Shown here one piece after another: positions 1 to 8,279 of a DNA stretch of 11,213 nucleotides. The notes beneath the pieces were generated by a model. It had not been told where the DNA came from and did no database searches. It saw only the letters and a program-made list of their open reading frames with translations. The translations under genes were made by a program, and so were the position numbers. The stretch is from CAYLZO01 sp964387775 (GTDB taxonomy: Bacteria > Chloroflexota > Anaerolineae > JAAYZQ01). Where the stretch lies: assembly GCA_964387775.1 (NCBI GenBank), contig CAYLZO010000180.1, forward strand, positions 1 to 11,213. The letters are read 5' to 3'. Within the stretch, counting starts at the first letter, position 1; each line of letters starts with the position of its first letter.

Positions 1-1
1 G

Positions 2-1036
2 CTGATGATGGAGCGTGGCGCCGTCAGCTTTGAAGCCCTGGTGCCCGACGGCGCCCGCCTCGACGACGTGGATTGGGAGAAAGCGGAGGCATACCTGTCG
101 GGGCTCGCCGGCCTGGCTGCGGATAGCCGGGAGGAAGCCCTGCTCCGCCGGGGCTGCCTGGCCCGCGGCGATGGTTCGACGTCGCTTCCTTCGACCCGGC
201 TCGGGACGGGCACCACAAGCCGCGAGCTGCGGCCCACCTACGCCGGCCTCCTCCTCTTTGGCCGCGAGCCGCAGCGCTGGGTGCCCTCGGCCGAGATCCT
301 CGTCGCCCGCTACGCGGGCACGGCCATGGACGACCGCTTTTTCAAGGAAGAGATCCGGGGCACCCTGCCGGAGCAGATCCGCCGCGCCGAGGCGTTCGTG
401 GTCGGCAACATGCGCCGGGGCGTGCGCTTGCAGGGGCTGGCGCGCGTCGAAGAGACCGAGTACCCCGTGGACGTCGTCCGCGAGGCCATCGTCAACGCCG
501 TGGCCCATCGCGACTACCAGATCCGGGGCGACGAGATCCGCCTCTTTCTCTTCAGCGATCGCGTCGAGTTCTACAGCCCCGGCCGCCTGCCGGGCCACGT
601 CACCGTCGAGAACCTGGTCCACGAGCGCTTCAGTCGCAACGAGGCCACCGTCCAGGTGCTTTCGGACCTGGGCTTTATCGAGCGGCTGGGGTACGGCGTG
701 GATCGCATGATCCGGCTGATGGCCAACGCCGGGCTGCCCGCGCCCAAGTTCGAGGAGACGGCGGCCGGCTTCCGGGTGACCCTCCGGGGCCACGGCGCGG
801 ACCTGGTCCCCCAGTCCTTCGACGCCAACCAGTGGCGCCACCTGGGCCTCAACGAGCGCCAGGAGCAGGCCCTGGCCTACCTGGCCGAAAACGAGCGCAT
901 CACCAACCGCGAGTACCAGGAGCTCTGCCCGGGCGTCAGCCCCGAGACCCTGCGCCGCGACCTGGCCGACCTGGTGCGAAAAGACCTCCTGCTCAAGATC
1001 GGCAAGAAACGGGCCACCTACTACATCTTCAAGTAG
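2..1036 (+). CDS. AlbA_2/Schlafen-type ATP-binding putative transcriptional regulator (RecG-like family), 5' end outside window
   Basis: C-terminal part of a protein of the group often labelled 'ATP-dependent DNA helicase RecG-like' or 'putative transcriptional regulator', built from an N-terminal AlbA_2 DNA-binding domain, a GHKL-like HATPase_c_4 domain and a C-terminal winged helix. Numbering from the first ATG in the window (base 5): residues 79-86 (TYAGLLLF) are the usual link after the AlbA_2 domain; residues 159-171 (REAIVNAVAHRDY) are the N-box-like ATP-binding motif; 186-194 and 226-231 (IERLGYG) continue the ATPase-like fold; about 281-343 is a winged helix (LNERQEQALAYL ... TLRRDLADL). 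The frame is open to the window edge (CTG before ATG) and the first residues already match the region after AlbA_2, so the true start lies upstream. These proteins are thought to be DNA-binding regulators; the partner is unknown. Residues 52-77 (SSR-rich) form a low-complexity stretch before the motif. The family is clear, the role is not. Confidence 0.85.
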   Translation: MMMERGAVSFEALVPDGARLDDVDWEKAEAYLSGLAGLAADSREEALLRRGCLARGDGSTSLPSTRLGTGTTSRELRPTYAGLLLFGREPQRWVPSAEILVARYAGTAMDDRFFKEEIRGTLPEQIRRAEAFVVGNMRRGVRLQGLARVEETEYPVDVVREAIVNAVAHRDYQIRGDEIRLFLFSDRVEFYSPGRLPGHVTVENLVHERFSRNEATVQVLSDLGFIERLGYGVDRMIRLMANAGLPAPKFEETAAGFRVTLRGHGADLVPQSFDANQWRHLGLNERQEQALAYLAENERITNREYQELCPGVSPETLRRDLADLVRKDLLLKIGKKRATYYIFK

Positions 1037-1053
1037 ACGTCCAACCCACGTTT

Positions 1054-1095
1054 TATCCCACACTATCCCACAAATATCCCACACTATCCCACAAA
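1054..1095. repeat. Tandem repeat: two perfect 21-bp copies, each holding two TATCCCACA half-units
   Basis: Copies at 1054-1074 and 1075-1095 are identical. Each is made of two TATCCCACA elements 10 bp apart, so four elements start at 1054, 1064, 1075 and 1085, i.e. every 10 or 11 bp, close to one DNA helical turn. All four would face the same side of the helix, as in iteron-like or cooperative protein-binding arrays. The array starts 18 bp after the stop codon of the upstream putative regulator and well upstream of the glgP promoter. It might be an autoregulatory site, a regulatory site for glgP, or simply a slipped tandem duplication. Confidence 0.8.
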
Positions 1096-1105
1096 CGGAA
1101 TGCAG

Positions 1106-1163
1106 ACCTGACAGGTTTCCTTAAAAAGCTCGAGGGTTGCCAGTTGAGGGAAAAACCTGTCAG
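1106..1163. repeat. Inverted repeat of ACCTGNCAG(GT) sites upstream of the glgP promoter
   Basis: CTGACAGGTTT at 1108-1118 is the exact reverse complement of AAACCTGTCAG at 1153-1163, with a 34-nt spacer. The left arm is part of a short perfect palindrome (ACCTG-A-CAGGT, 1106-1116); the right arm carries the near-palindrome ACCTG-T-CAGT (1155-1164). The right arm ends 4 bp before the proposed -35 box of glgP. It can be read as paired operator sites allowing a repression loop, as a long-loop hairpin before a T-rich tract, or as a short mobile palindromic repeat. The arms are certain, the role is not. Confidence 0.6.
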
Positions 1164-1167
1164 TCCT

Positions 1168-1196
1168 TTTACTTTTCCCCAATTCTGAGGTAAAAT
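1168..1196 (+). promoter_or_regulatory. Predicted sigma70-type promoter of glgP
   Basis: A -35-like TTTACT (1168-1173, 4 of 6 to consensus) and a -10 TAAAAT (1191-1196, 5 of 6) are separated by exactly 17 bp. Transcription would start near 1203, leaving a leader of about 24 nt that contains the strong Shine-Dalgarno AAGGAGGAG (1212-1220) of glgP. The region is AT-rich against a very GC-rich background, which supports promoter function. Confidence 0.55.
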
Positions 1197-1226
1197 ACGC
1201 GCCGAACACGCAAGGAGGAGGTTTTC

Positions 1227-3800
<2,574 letters not shown>

Positions 3801-3825
3801 TATTCTATCCAAGCGATTCCGATGT

Positions 3826-3969
3826 CTGTCATTGCGAGCGAGCGTTAGCGAGCGAAGCAATCCCCATCTATGTCAAGGTGAGATTGCTTCCCTGGCCTGC
3901 GCAGTCCCTGCATCCAGGGGACCGTCCAGGACAGGCGTCGCTCGCTCCGCTCGCTCCTCGCAATGACAG
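3826..3969. repeat. 144-bp REP/MITE-like palindromic element between convergent genes
   Basis: The ends are perfect 13-bp inverted repeats: CTGTCATTGCGAG (3826-3838) and CTCGCAATGACAG (3957-3969). Behind them both arms continue as imperfect GCGAGCGAGC-type complementary stretches, giving a stem of about 30 bp. Inside lie a second inverted repeat, GAAGCAATC (3854-3862) against GATTGCTTC (3882-3890), and a weaker CCCTGG/CCAGGG pair (3890-3895, 3914-3919), so the strand could fold into a branched structure. There is no coding capacity and no clear target-site duplication (flanks gatgt / taggt). The TCATTGCGAG...GAAGCAATC pattern recalls intergenic repeats I know from Chloroflexota and some other phyla (memory, unverified). 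It occupies the gap between the 3' ends of glgP and the minus-strand operon, so it may act as a bidirectional terminator or mRNA 3' stabiliser; no separate terminator is visible for either unit. Confidence 0.88.
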
Positions 3970-3980
3970 TAGGTGACGTC

Positions 3981-4475
3981 TCATCTGCTGCTTGTTACCT
4001 CGACGATCTCGGCCTGGCCGGTGGCCGTGTCATAGACGGCGTAGGTAGACGTGCCAAAGCGGCCCATGACTTCGCCGGGGTTGACGCGCAGCGTGTCGCC
4101 CTCGCGCTCGGTCACGAGCTCGTGGCTGTGGCCGTGGCAAACCAGGTCGTAGCCGCCGCCCCGGGTCAGCGCCCGGCCCACGTCGGGGTAGTGGGTCAGG
4201 GCCACGCGCCGCCCGTCGAGGGTCAGCTCGGCAAAGTGGCCGTGGAGCGCCACGTGCTCGAACTTGGCCGCGACCTGGGTCAAGAGCCACTGGTCGCCGT
4301 CGTTGTTGCCAAAGACGACGTGCACCGGCCCGGCGAATCCCTCGCCAATCTGGGCCAGGGTGAACGGCGCGCAAAAGTCGCCGCAGAAGAGCAAAACGTC
4401 GGCCTCCAGCCCGTCGAGCAGCGTCTCCAGGGTCCAGACGTTATCGTGAATGTCCGATAGGATGGCGATTCTCAT
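3981..4475 (-). CDS. YfcE/MJ0936-family metallophosphoesterase
   Basis: A 164-residue single-domain calcineurin-like phosphoesterase, probably a soluble cytoplasmic phosphodiesterase using two metal ions (Mn/Ni/Fe type); the natural substrate of this family is mostly unknown. All signature motifs are present: DIHDN (D8, H10), GD (D33), GNND (56-59), THYP (H95) and CHGHSH (113-118), followed by VNPGE (131-135) as is typical. Length fits the 155-180 residues of the family. I start at 4475 because the family begins with MRIAILSD and a GAGGGGGG Shine-Dalgarno lies at 4483-4490; the frame stays open 27 codons further only because it runs through the heptad repeat. It is the last gene of the minus-strand operon, 77 bases after the toroid gene, and ends 11 bases from the palindromic element. 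The family is certain, the substrate unknown. Confidence 0.92.
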   Translation of the reverse strand: MRIAILSDIHDNVWTLETLLDGLEADVLLFCGDFCAPFTLAQIGEGFAGPVHVVFGNNDGDQWLLTQVAAKFEHVALHGHFAELTLDGRRVALTHYPDVGRALTRGGGYDLVCHGHSHELVTEREGDTLRVNPGEVMGRFGTSTYAVYDTATGQAEIVEVTSSR

Positions 4476-4491
4476 TTCGTTACCCCCCTCT

Positions 4492-4572
4492 CGTATTGCG
4501 TATTGCGTGTTTCGTGATGCGGGAGTGGAAAATAGGCAATACGCATCACGCATCACGCATCACGCATCACGC
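4492..4572. repeat. Inverted pair of 7-bp (heptad) repeat arrays
   Basis: The left arm (4492-4519) is four heptads: CGTATTG, CGTATTG, CGTGTTT, CGTGATG. The right arm (4537-4571) is the opposite orientation: CAATACG then CATCACG four times. CATCACG is the reverse complement of CGTGATG and CAATACG of CGTATTG, so the arms are inverted copies of the same two units around a 17-bp centre (4520-4536). The best hairpin pairs 4513-4521 with 4542-4550 (nine bp), extended after a 3-nt bulge on each side by CGTG/CACG. The right arm contains the stop codon of the toroid gene (4553-4555) and codes for its last residues; the left arm ends next to the ribosome binding site of the phosphoesterase. It may affect coupling between the two genes, or be a neutral slippage-prone repeat. 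Confidence 0.85.
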
Positions 4573-5503
4573 CCAGCGCCCGCAGCGTGACCCACTTGTT
4601 GGGCGCGCCCAGCCGGCCAAAGTCGGCCCAGGTGTTGCCTGGCGTGTGCTCCAGCGCCCAGCGGCCCGACGCATCCCGTTTGCCCCGTACGAGTTCCCGC
4701 GCCGCCTCGACCTGCGGCCCTCCATCCACGCCGAGCCTGCCGAGCACTTCCAGCGCCTCCAATAGGTCCGACGTGCGGCCCAGGGGAAAGCCGAACTTGA
4801 GCCAGCGCGGGCTCGGCTTCGTGGCCGTCGGATAGGAGCCACGGACCAGGTCGCCGCCGAGAAGGAACTCGACGCCGATTTCGACGGCCTCTCGCACCGC
4901 CGGGGAGCGCCGCACCGGCGGAACCTCGGCGAAGGCGCCCAGGGCCTTGACCGCGCCCCAGGCGCAGGGCAGGCCGTCGGCCATCCGCGCCGGGCGGGGA
5001 CGTTTGGCGTTGAACCGGCAACAAAAACGGTCGCGGCGCACCATCCCGGCCAGGGCCGCCCGGCTCTCGGCCAGGCGTGGGTCCTGATAGCCGAGTTGGG
5101 CAAAGGCGCGCAGCAGGTTGCCGTTCAGACAGGCGACGGTGCCCCGAGCGTCCTTGTGGGCCGAAAACTGGCCATCGGGCAGTCGGCTATGGTCGAGGAC
5201 GTAGGCGCAGGCCCGGTCGATGGCCTCGGTGCGGGGCGCGCCCAGGGCGGCGAGAAAGATGACCTGCCAGACGGTGGCCTTGTGCTTGGGGCTGTAGCCC
5301 ACGCCAGGCCGCATCCAGTAGCCCTCGGGCCACCGGGCGTCGAGGATAGCCCGCGCCGGCCCCCAGCCCGGGATCGCCGCCCGGGCGGCGATGACCTCCG
5401 GATCGTCCTCGGCGCGGCCGAGCAGGCGGGTCAGGGCCAGGTAGCGGGCCGAGGGGTTCTCGGGTTCCAGCAGCCAGTCAAATACAGCTTCCACGCGCCT
5501 CAA
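4553..5503 (-). CDS. Alpha/alpha-toroid (prenyltransferase/squalene cyclase-like) protein of unknown function
   Basis: A 316-residue soluble protein without signal peptide or membrane helix. Its pattern of short helical repeats (ARYLALTRLLG 19-29; EGYW...YSPKHKATVWQVIFLAALGA 60-89; DGQF 110-113; ACLNGNLLRAFAQLGYQDPR 124-143; CAWGAVKALGAFAEVP 180-195; SDLLEALEVLGRLG 245-258; GRWALEHTP 280-288; NKWVTLRALGV 302-312) is that of a bacterial family annotated as prenyltransferase-like or hypothetical. The fold is shared with terpene cyclases and prenyltransferase beta subunits, but I see no DDxD or other clear catalytic motif; cysteines 125, 161, 162 and 180 are candidate metal ligands. The start is TTG at 5503 (overlapping the upstream stop as TTGA) or GTG at 5494, which fits the family N-terminus equally well. 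The C-terminal GVMRDA is encoded by the heptad repeat. The 4-base overlap with the glycosyltransferase gene implies translational coupling. Fold fairly sure, function unknown. Confidence 0.7.
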   Translation of the reverse strand: MRRVEAVFDWLLEPENPSARYLALTRLLGRAEDDPEVIAARAAIPGWGPARAILDARWPEGYWMRPGVGYSPKHKATVWQVIFLAALGAPRTEAIDRACAYVLDHSRLPDGQFSAHKDARGTVACLNGNLLRAFAQLGYQDPRLAESRAALAGMVRRDRFCCRFNAKRPRPARMADGLPCAWGAVKALGAFAEVPPVRRSPAVREAVEIGVEFLLGGDLVRGSYPTATKPSPRWLKFGFPLGRTSDLLEALEVLGRLGVDGGPQVEAARELVRGKRDASGRWALEHTPGNTWADFGRLGAPNKWVTLRALGVMRDA

Positions 5504-7026
5504 CCGCCAGGTTTCTGCTCAACGGGCACCGGCGACAATTTGCCATCGACCAGATAGTACACGTCCCGGCGCGGATACTCGGCGATGACGGCGGCGTCCA
5601 CCTCGGGACCGCTGCCCCGGGCATAGACCACGTCGTCGTCCAGCGTGGGGCTCATCCCGGCCAGCAGGGCGCCGTACTCCAGCCAGCGGTCGGCGTAGAC
5701 GATGACCAGGGCGTTCTCCAGCTCCGCCTCCCGGATCGGTTCCAACTGGGCGCGGGTGATGCCGTAGAAGCCGTGGGCCTCGGCCATGCGGCTCGGGGCG
5801 TTGGCGGCGACGCTGACGAACGTCAGGGCGACCACGGCGGCGACGAAGGCGGGCCGCAGCCAGGGCCGCTTCCCCCTGGCCCGGCGCCAGACCTTCCCCA
5901 GGCCGACGGCCGCCAGCAGCCACAGCCCGCCGAACCCCTCAAAGTAGTAGCGCGGCCCCCACAGCCGGGCCGGCGAGCCGATCCAGTAAAAGACGTAGGC
6001 CACGACCAGGCCCAGGAAAGGCAGGGCCAGCGCCCAGTCGCGCCGCCGCCGGGGCCGCAGGACCAGCCCGGGCAGCAGCGGCAGCCAGCTCAAGGCCGGC
6101 CAGCCCAGCAGATCGGTCGCCGTCCGCGATAGGTCTTGTTTGAGGTTGATCCAGGCGTAGTGGGGCGAGTGGCCGCCGGGCATGGCGCCGATCCCCGGCC
6201 CAAAGCCCAGGCGGTCGTAGGGCCACCAGAGCACGTAGGGGTTGAGCCACGGATCGCCGGTGACGGCCCACTGGTAGGCGGGCAACAGGGCCGCCACGGC
6301 GCCGCCGCCCAGGGCTACCAGCAAGTAGTGAGGCCAGTGTGCCTGCCGCCGCCGGAGCACCTGCACCAAGCTGTAGGCGATAAAGGGCAGGGCATAGGCC
6401 ACGGCCGTCAACGAGCGCGTCAAAAAGGCCGCGCCCAATGCCACTCCCGCGCCGAGGGCATACCACCGTCTGCGCTCCCCCTGGGCAGCCCAGACGAACC
6501 ACAGGCTAAAGAGCAGCAGCCAGACGAGGCTGGCCAGGTGCGACAGGAACGAGCCGCCCAACACCCAAAAGAGGGGCGAAAAAAGCCCCAGGGCTGCCGC
6601 CAGCACCCCCACCCGCTCGTCGTAGAGGGTCCGGCCCAGGCGGTAGACCAGATAGAGGGCCAGGGCTGCCAGCAGGGGATTGACCAGCCAGGGCAGTCGA
6701 ACCAGGACGCCCAGGGCCAACACCGCCGGCCAGCCGGGCGGATATTTGCCAAAGCGCTTGCCCTCGTGGTCGATGACAAAAGGCGTCCAGAAGGCGTCGG
6801 GCTGGGCGGGCGAGAGCACCGTCAGGCGGCCGAGGGCCAGCGTCTTGGCCTGAAAGAGGTAGGCGACCTCGTCCTCCAGGTGGGGCAGCCGCTCGAAGGC
6901 AAAGTAGGACACCGCCGCCGTGGACAAAAAGGCCAGCAGGCAAATCACCAGGATCAGCCGGCCCCCGCCGATGCGGTCCAGTGTGCTCCCCCAACGCTTC
7001 CAAAGCTCTTCCATGTCGGGCAGCAT
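5500..7026 (-). CDS. Membrane glycosyltransferase, GT-C fold, family 39 (ArnT/PMT)-like
   Basis: A 508-residue integral membrane protein that probably transfers a sugar from a polyprenyl-phosphate donor to an acceptor on the outer face of the membrane. It has an N-terminal helix (about 22-44), then the acidic loop motif LEDE (50-53), the expected position of the catalytic acidic residue in GT-C enzymes, followed by YLFQAKTLALGRL, which is typical of family-39-like proteins. About ten further hydrophobic segments follow (for example 100-128, 137-157, 163-181, 189-222, 232-251, 310-323, 330-348, 361-376, 392-408), a conserved-looking GPRYYFEG (357-364), and a soluble C-terminal domain (410-508). 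I start at ATG 7026 (MLPDMEELW); ATG 7014 is a possible alternative and neither has a strong Shine-Dalgarno. The open frame continues 74 codons upstream but that part is antisense-frame sequence within the regulator gene. It lies 29 bases after the WYL regulator and overlaps the toroid gene by 4 bases. Acceptor unknown. Confidence 0.85.
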   Translation of the reverse strand: MLPDMEELWKRWGSTLDRIGGGRLILVICLLAFLSTAAVSYFAFERLPHLEDEVAYLFQAKTLALGRLTVLSPAQPDAFWTPFVIDHEGKRFGKYPPGWPAVLALGVLVRLPWLVNPLLAALALYLVYRLGRTLYDERVGVLAAALGLFSPLFWVLGGSFLSHLASLVWLLLFSLWFVWAAQGERRRWYALGAGVALGAAFLTRSLTAVAYALPFIAYSLVQVLRRRQAHWPHYLLVALGGGAVAALLPAYQWAVTGDPWLNPYVLWWPYDRLGFGPGIGAMPGGHSPHYAWINLKQDLSRTATDLLGWPALSWLPLLPGLVLRPRRRRDWALALPFLGLVVAYVFYWIGSPARLWGPRYYFEGFGGLWLLAAVGLGKVWRRARGKRPWLRPAFVAAVVALTFVSVAANAPSRMAEAHGFYGITRAQLEPIREAELENALVIVYADRWLEYGALLAGMSPTLDDDVVYARGSGPEVDAAVIAEYPRRDVYYLVDGKLSPVPVEQKPGG

Positions 7027-7055
7027 GATACCACAGCCGCGAGGGAAGGGCAAGC

Positions 7056-8024
7056 CTAGTCGTCCACCTCTGCGTAGCGGGCGGCAATGGCCTGGGCGGC
7101 GTCGCGCACCATGTCCACCAGTTCCGGCGGGCCGAGGACCGTCGCCTTGTCCTGGTAGGTCAGCACCCAGCGGCAGGGCCAGGCCAGCTCCGAGGTGTCG
7201 AAGGCCAGCGTGACGCCGCCGTCCTCGTGCTCGCTCAGGTCCTGCCACGCCTCGCGCCGCTCGCGGACGATGTGGGCCACTTCGGCCTCGAAGCGGACGG
7301 CCACCCGGTAGTAGACGGCGGGCCGCTCGCCGTCCATCCGCTGGAGGTACTCGCGGGCGTTGAAATCGGCCGGCAGGTCAAAGGTCGCCGTGCCGGGCTC
7401 CACGCGCTGGACGCGATCCACGCGAAAGGTGCGCAGGTCCTGGCGCAGATGGCAGTAACCGGCCAGGTACCAGTTGCCCCATTGGAGGGCCAGGGCGTAG
7501 GGGTCCACGGTCCGCTCGGTGATCTTTTGGCGGAAGGACTGGTAGACGAGGCGCACCTGCCGCCGCCGGGCCACGCAGCGCCGCAGGTCGTCGAGGATGG
7601 GCGCCCAGGGGCCATAGTCGCGCCGCATCCAGCCGGTGACCACCAGCCCCCGCTGGGCCTGCTTGACCTCCTGGCACAGGGCGTCGGGCAGCACGTTGTC
7701 GAGCTTGGCCGTGGCCGCCACCGCCGCGTCGTGGTACGACATGCCCCAGATGTCCTTGACCAGCCCGGCGCCCAGGTAGAGGACCGTTGCCTCTTCGGGC
7801 GTAAAGACCAGGGGCGGCAGCTTGTAGCCCCGCACCAACGAAAAACCGCCGTAGGGGCCCCGCTCGGAATAGATGGGGATGCCCATCTCGTCGAGCATGC
7901 CCATGTAGCGGTGGATGGTCCGCTCCGAGACCTCTAGCTCTTCGGCCAGCTCGCCGGCCTTGAGGGTGCCCCGTGATTGGAGCATGAGGATGATCGAGAT
8001 CAGCCGCGTCGCCACGTTTGCCAT
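7056..8024 (-). CDS. WYL-domain transcriptional regulator with N-terminal helix-turn-helix
   Basis: A 322-residue YafY/PafC-like DNA-binding regulator. Residues about 5-58 are a winged helix-turn-helix (LKAGELAEELEVSERTIHRYMGMLDEMGIPI) followed by the typical wing and linker GPYGGFSL and LPPLVFTPEEA (56-79). The WYL domain spans about 140-215 and keeps the eponymous W185-Y186-L187 in NWYLAGYC, with the downstream basic FRVDRV segment (200-205) that in this family senses a nucleic-acid or nucleotide ligand. A C-terminal WCX-like domain fills 235-322. The start at 8024 fits the family; GGAGGGCAAGGG just upstream supplies the ribosome binding site, and the TTG seven codons earlier is less likely. 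First gene of the minus-strand operon, 29 bases before the glycosyltransferase, so it probably regulates itself and that operon, and perhaps the divergent plus-strand cluster. Ligand and targets are unknown. Confidence 0.92.
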   Translation of the reverse strand: MANVATRLISIILMLQSRGTLKAGELAEELEVSERTIHRYMGMLDEMGIPIYSERGPYGGFSLVRGYKLPPLVFTPEEATVLYLGAGLVKDIWGMSYHDAAVAATAKLDNVLPDALCQEVKQAQRGLVVTGWMRRDYGPWAPILDDLRRCVARRRQVRLVYQSFRQKITERTVDPYALALQWGNWYLAGYCHLRQDLRTFRVDRVQRVEPGTATFDLPADFNAREYLQRMDGERPAVYYRVAVRFEAEVAHIVRERREAWQDLSEHEDGGVTLAFDTSELAWPCRWVLTYQDKATVLGPPELVDMVRDAAQAIAARYAEVDD

Positions 8025-8086
8025 AAATCTACCCTTGCCCTCCAAGATGACCTTCCGTCAAGTGCATCCGTCTCCGCTCGATCCCC

Positions 8087-8095
8087 ATTATACCA
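8087..8095 (-). promoter_or_regulatory. Extended -10 promoter of the WYL regulator operon
   Basis: On the minus strand the sequence reads TGGTATAAT, a perfect -10 box (8087-8092) with the TGn extension that compensates for a weak -35. No good -35 is found 16-18 bp upstream. Transcription would begin near 8080, giving a leader of about 55 nt before the start at 8024. Confidence 0.55.
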
Positions 8096-8100
8096 CAACT

Positions 8101-8151
8101 TGACGACATTTTCTGTCATGAATCCCCGATTTCTGACGGCTGACGTCATGA
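8101..8151. promoter_or_regulatory. Cluster of TGAC/GTCA motifs, candidate operator in the divergent region
   Basis: Within 51 bp lie TGAC at 8101, GTCATGA at 8115-8121, TGAC at 8134, and the perfect 8-bp palindrome TGACGTCA at 8141-8148, which runs into a second GTCATGA (8145-8151). The two GTCATGA copies are 30 bp apart, about three helical turns. The cluster covers roughly -20 to -70 of the predicted regulator promoter and sits between the two divergent promoters. It is a plausible binding site for the WYL regulator, but short motifs of this kind also occur by chance. Confidence 0.35.
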
Positions 8152-8160
8152 TTGAGACCG

Positions 8161-8186
8161 GAGCCTTGGCCCGATACCGAGCCTTG
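8161..8186. repeat. Direct repeat GAGCCTTG just upstream of the plus-strand promoter
   Basis: GAGCCTTG occurs at 8161-8168 and again at 8179-8186, 18 bp apart start to start, ending 11 bp before the -35 box at 8198. The position would suit an activator site. Two 8-mers are weak evidence and the spacing is not a whole number of helical turns. Confidence 0.3.
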
Positions 8187-8197
8187 CTCTCCCCAAG

Positions 8198-8226
8198 TTG
8201 CCAAAAGAAAAGGGCGATGTTATAAT
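8198..8226 (+). promoter_or_regulatory. Strong predicted sigma70-type promoter of the membrane cluster
   Basis: The -35 TTGCCA (8198-8203, 5 of 6 to consensus) and the -10 TATAAT (8221-8226, perfect) are separated by the optimal 17 bp. Transcription would begin near 8233, leaving a leader of about 47 nt with the Shine-Dalgarno AAGGAGAG at 8266-8273. This is the best promoter in the window and is divergent from that of the WYL regulator. Confidence 0.75.
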
Positions 8227-8279
8227 GGCGCGAGCCCCTTCCCGTCCGTTTGGGCCAAAACTGCGAAGGAGAGTTAACA

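Noticed and set aside
1054..1095. CRISPR-like array
   Set aside because: Copies are contiguous 21-bp units with no spacers, and there are no cas genes.
1106..1175. Rho-independent terminator of the upstream regulator gene
   Set aside because: The stem has an 11-bp complement but a 34-nt loop and the following T tract is interrupted (tccttttactttt), which is a poor fit. It stays possible as a weak terminator, so the structure is listed only as an inverted repeat.
4476..4556. N-terminal extension of the phosphoesterase by 27 codons from a GTG
   Set aside because: It only reads through the heptad repeat; the family starts at MRIAILSD and a good ribosome binding site lies directly before that ATG.
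4541..4572. Phase-variable contingency switch of the toroid gene
   Set aside because: The repeat affects only the last six residues, so slippage would alter the tail rather than turn the gene on or off; the idea is kept only as a possible effect on coupling.
7027..7248. N-terminal extension of the glycosyltransferase by 74 codons
   Set aside because: The extension is Arg/Gly-rich, lies within the WYL regulator gene in another frame, and precedes the expected first membrane helix without adding any domain.
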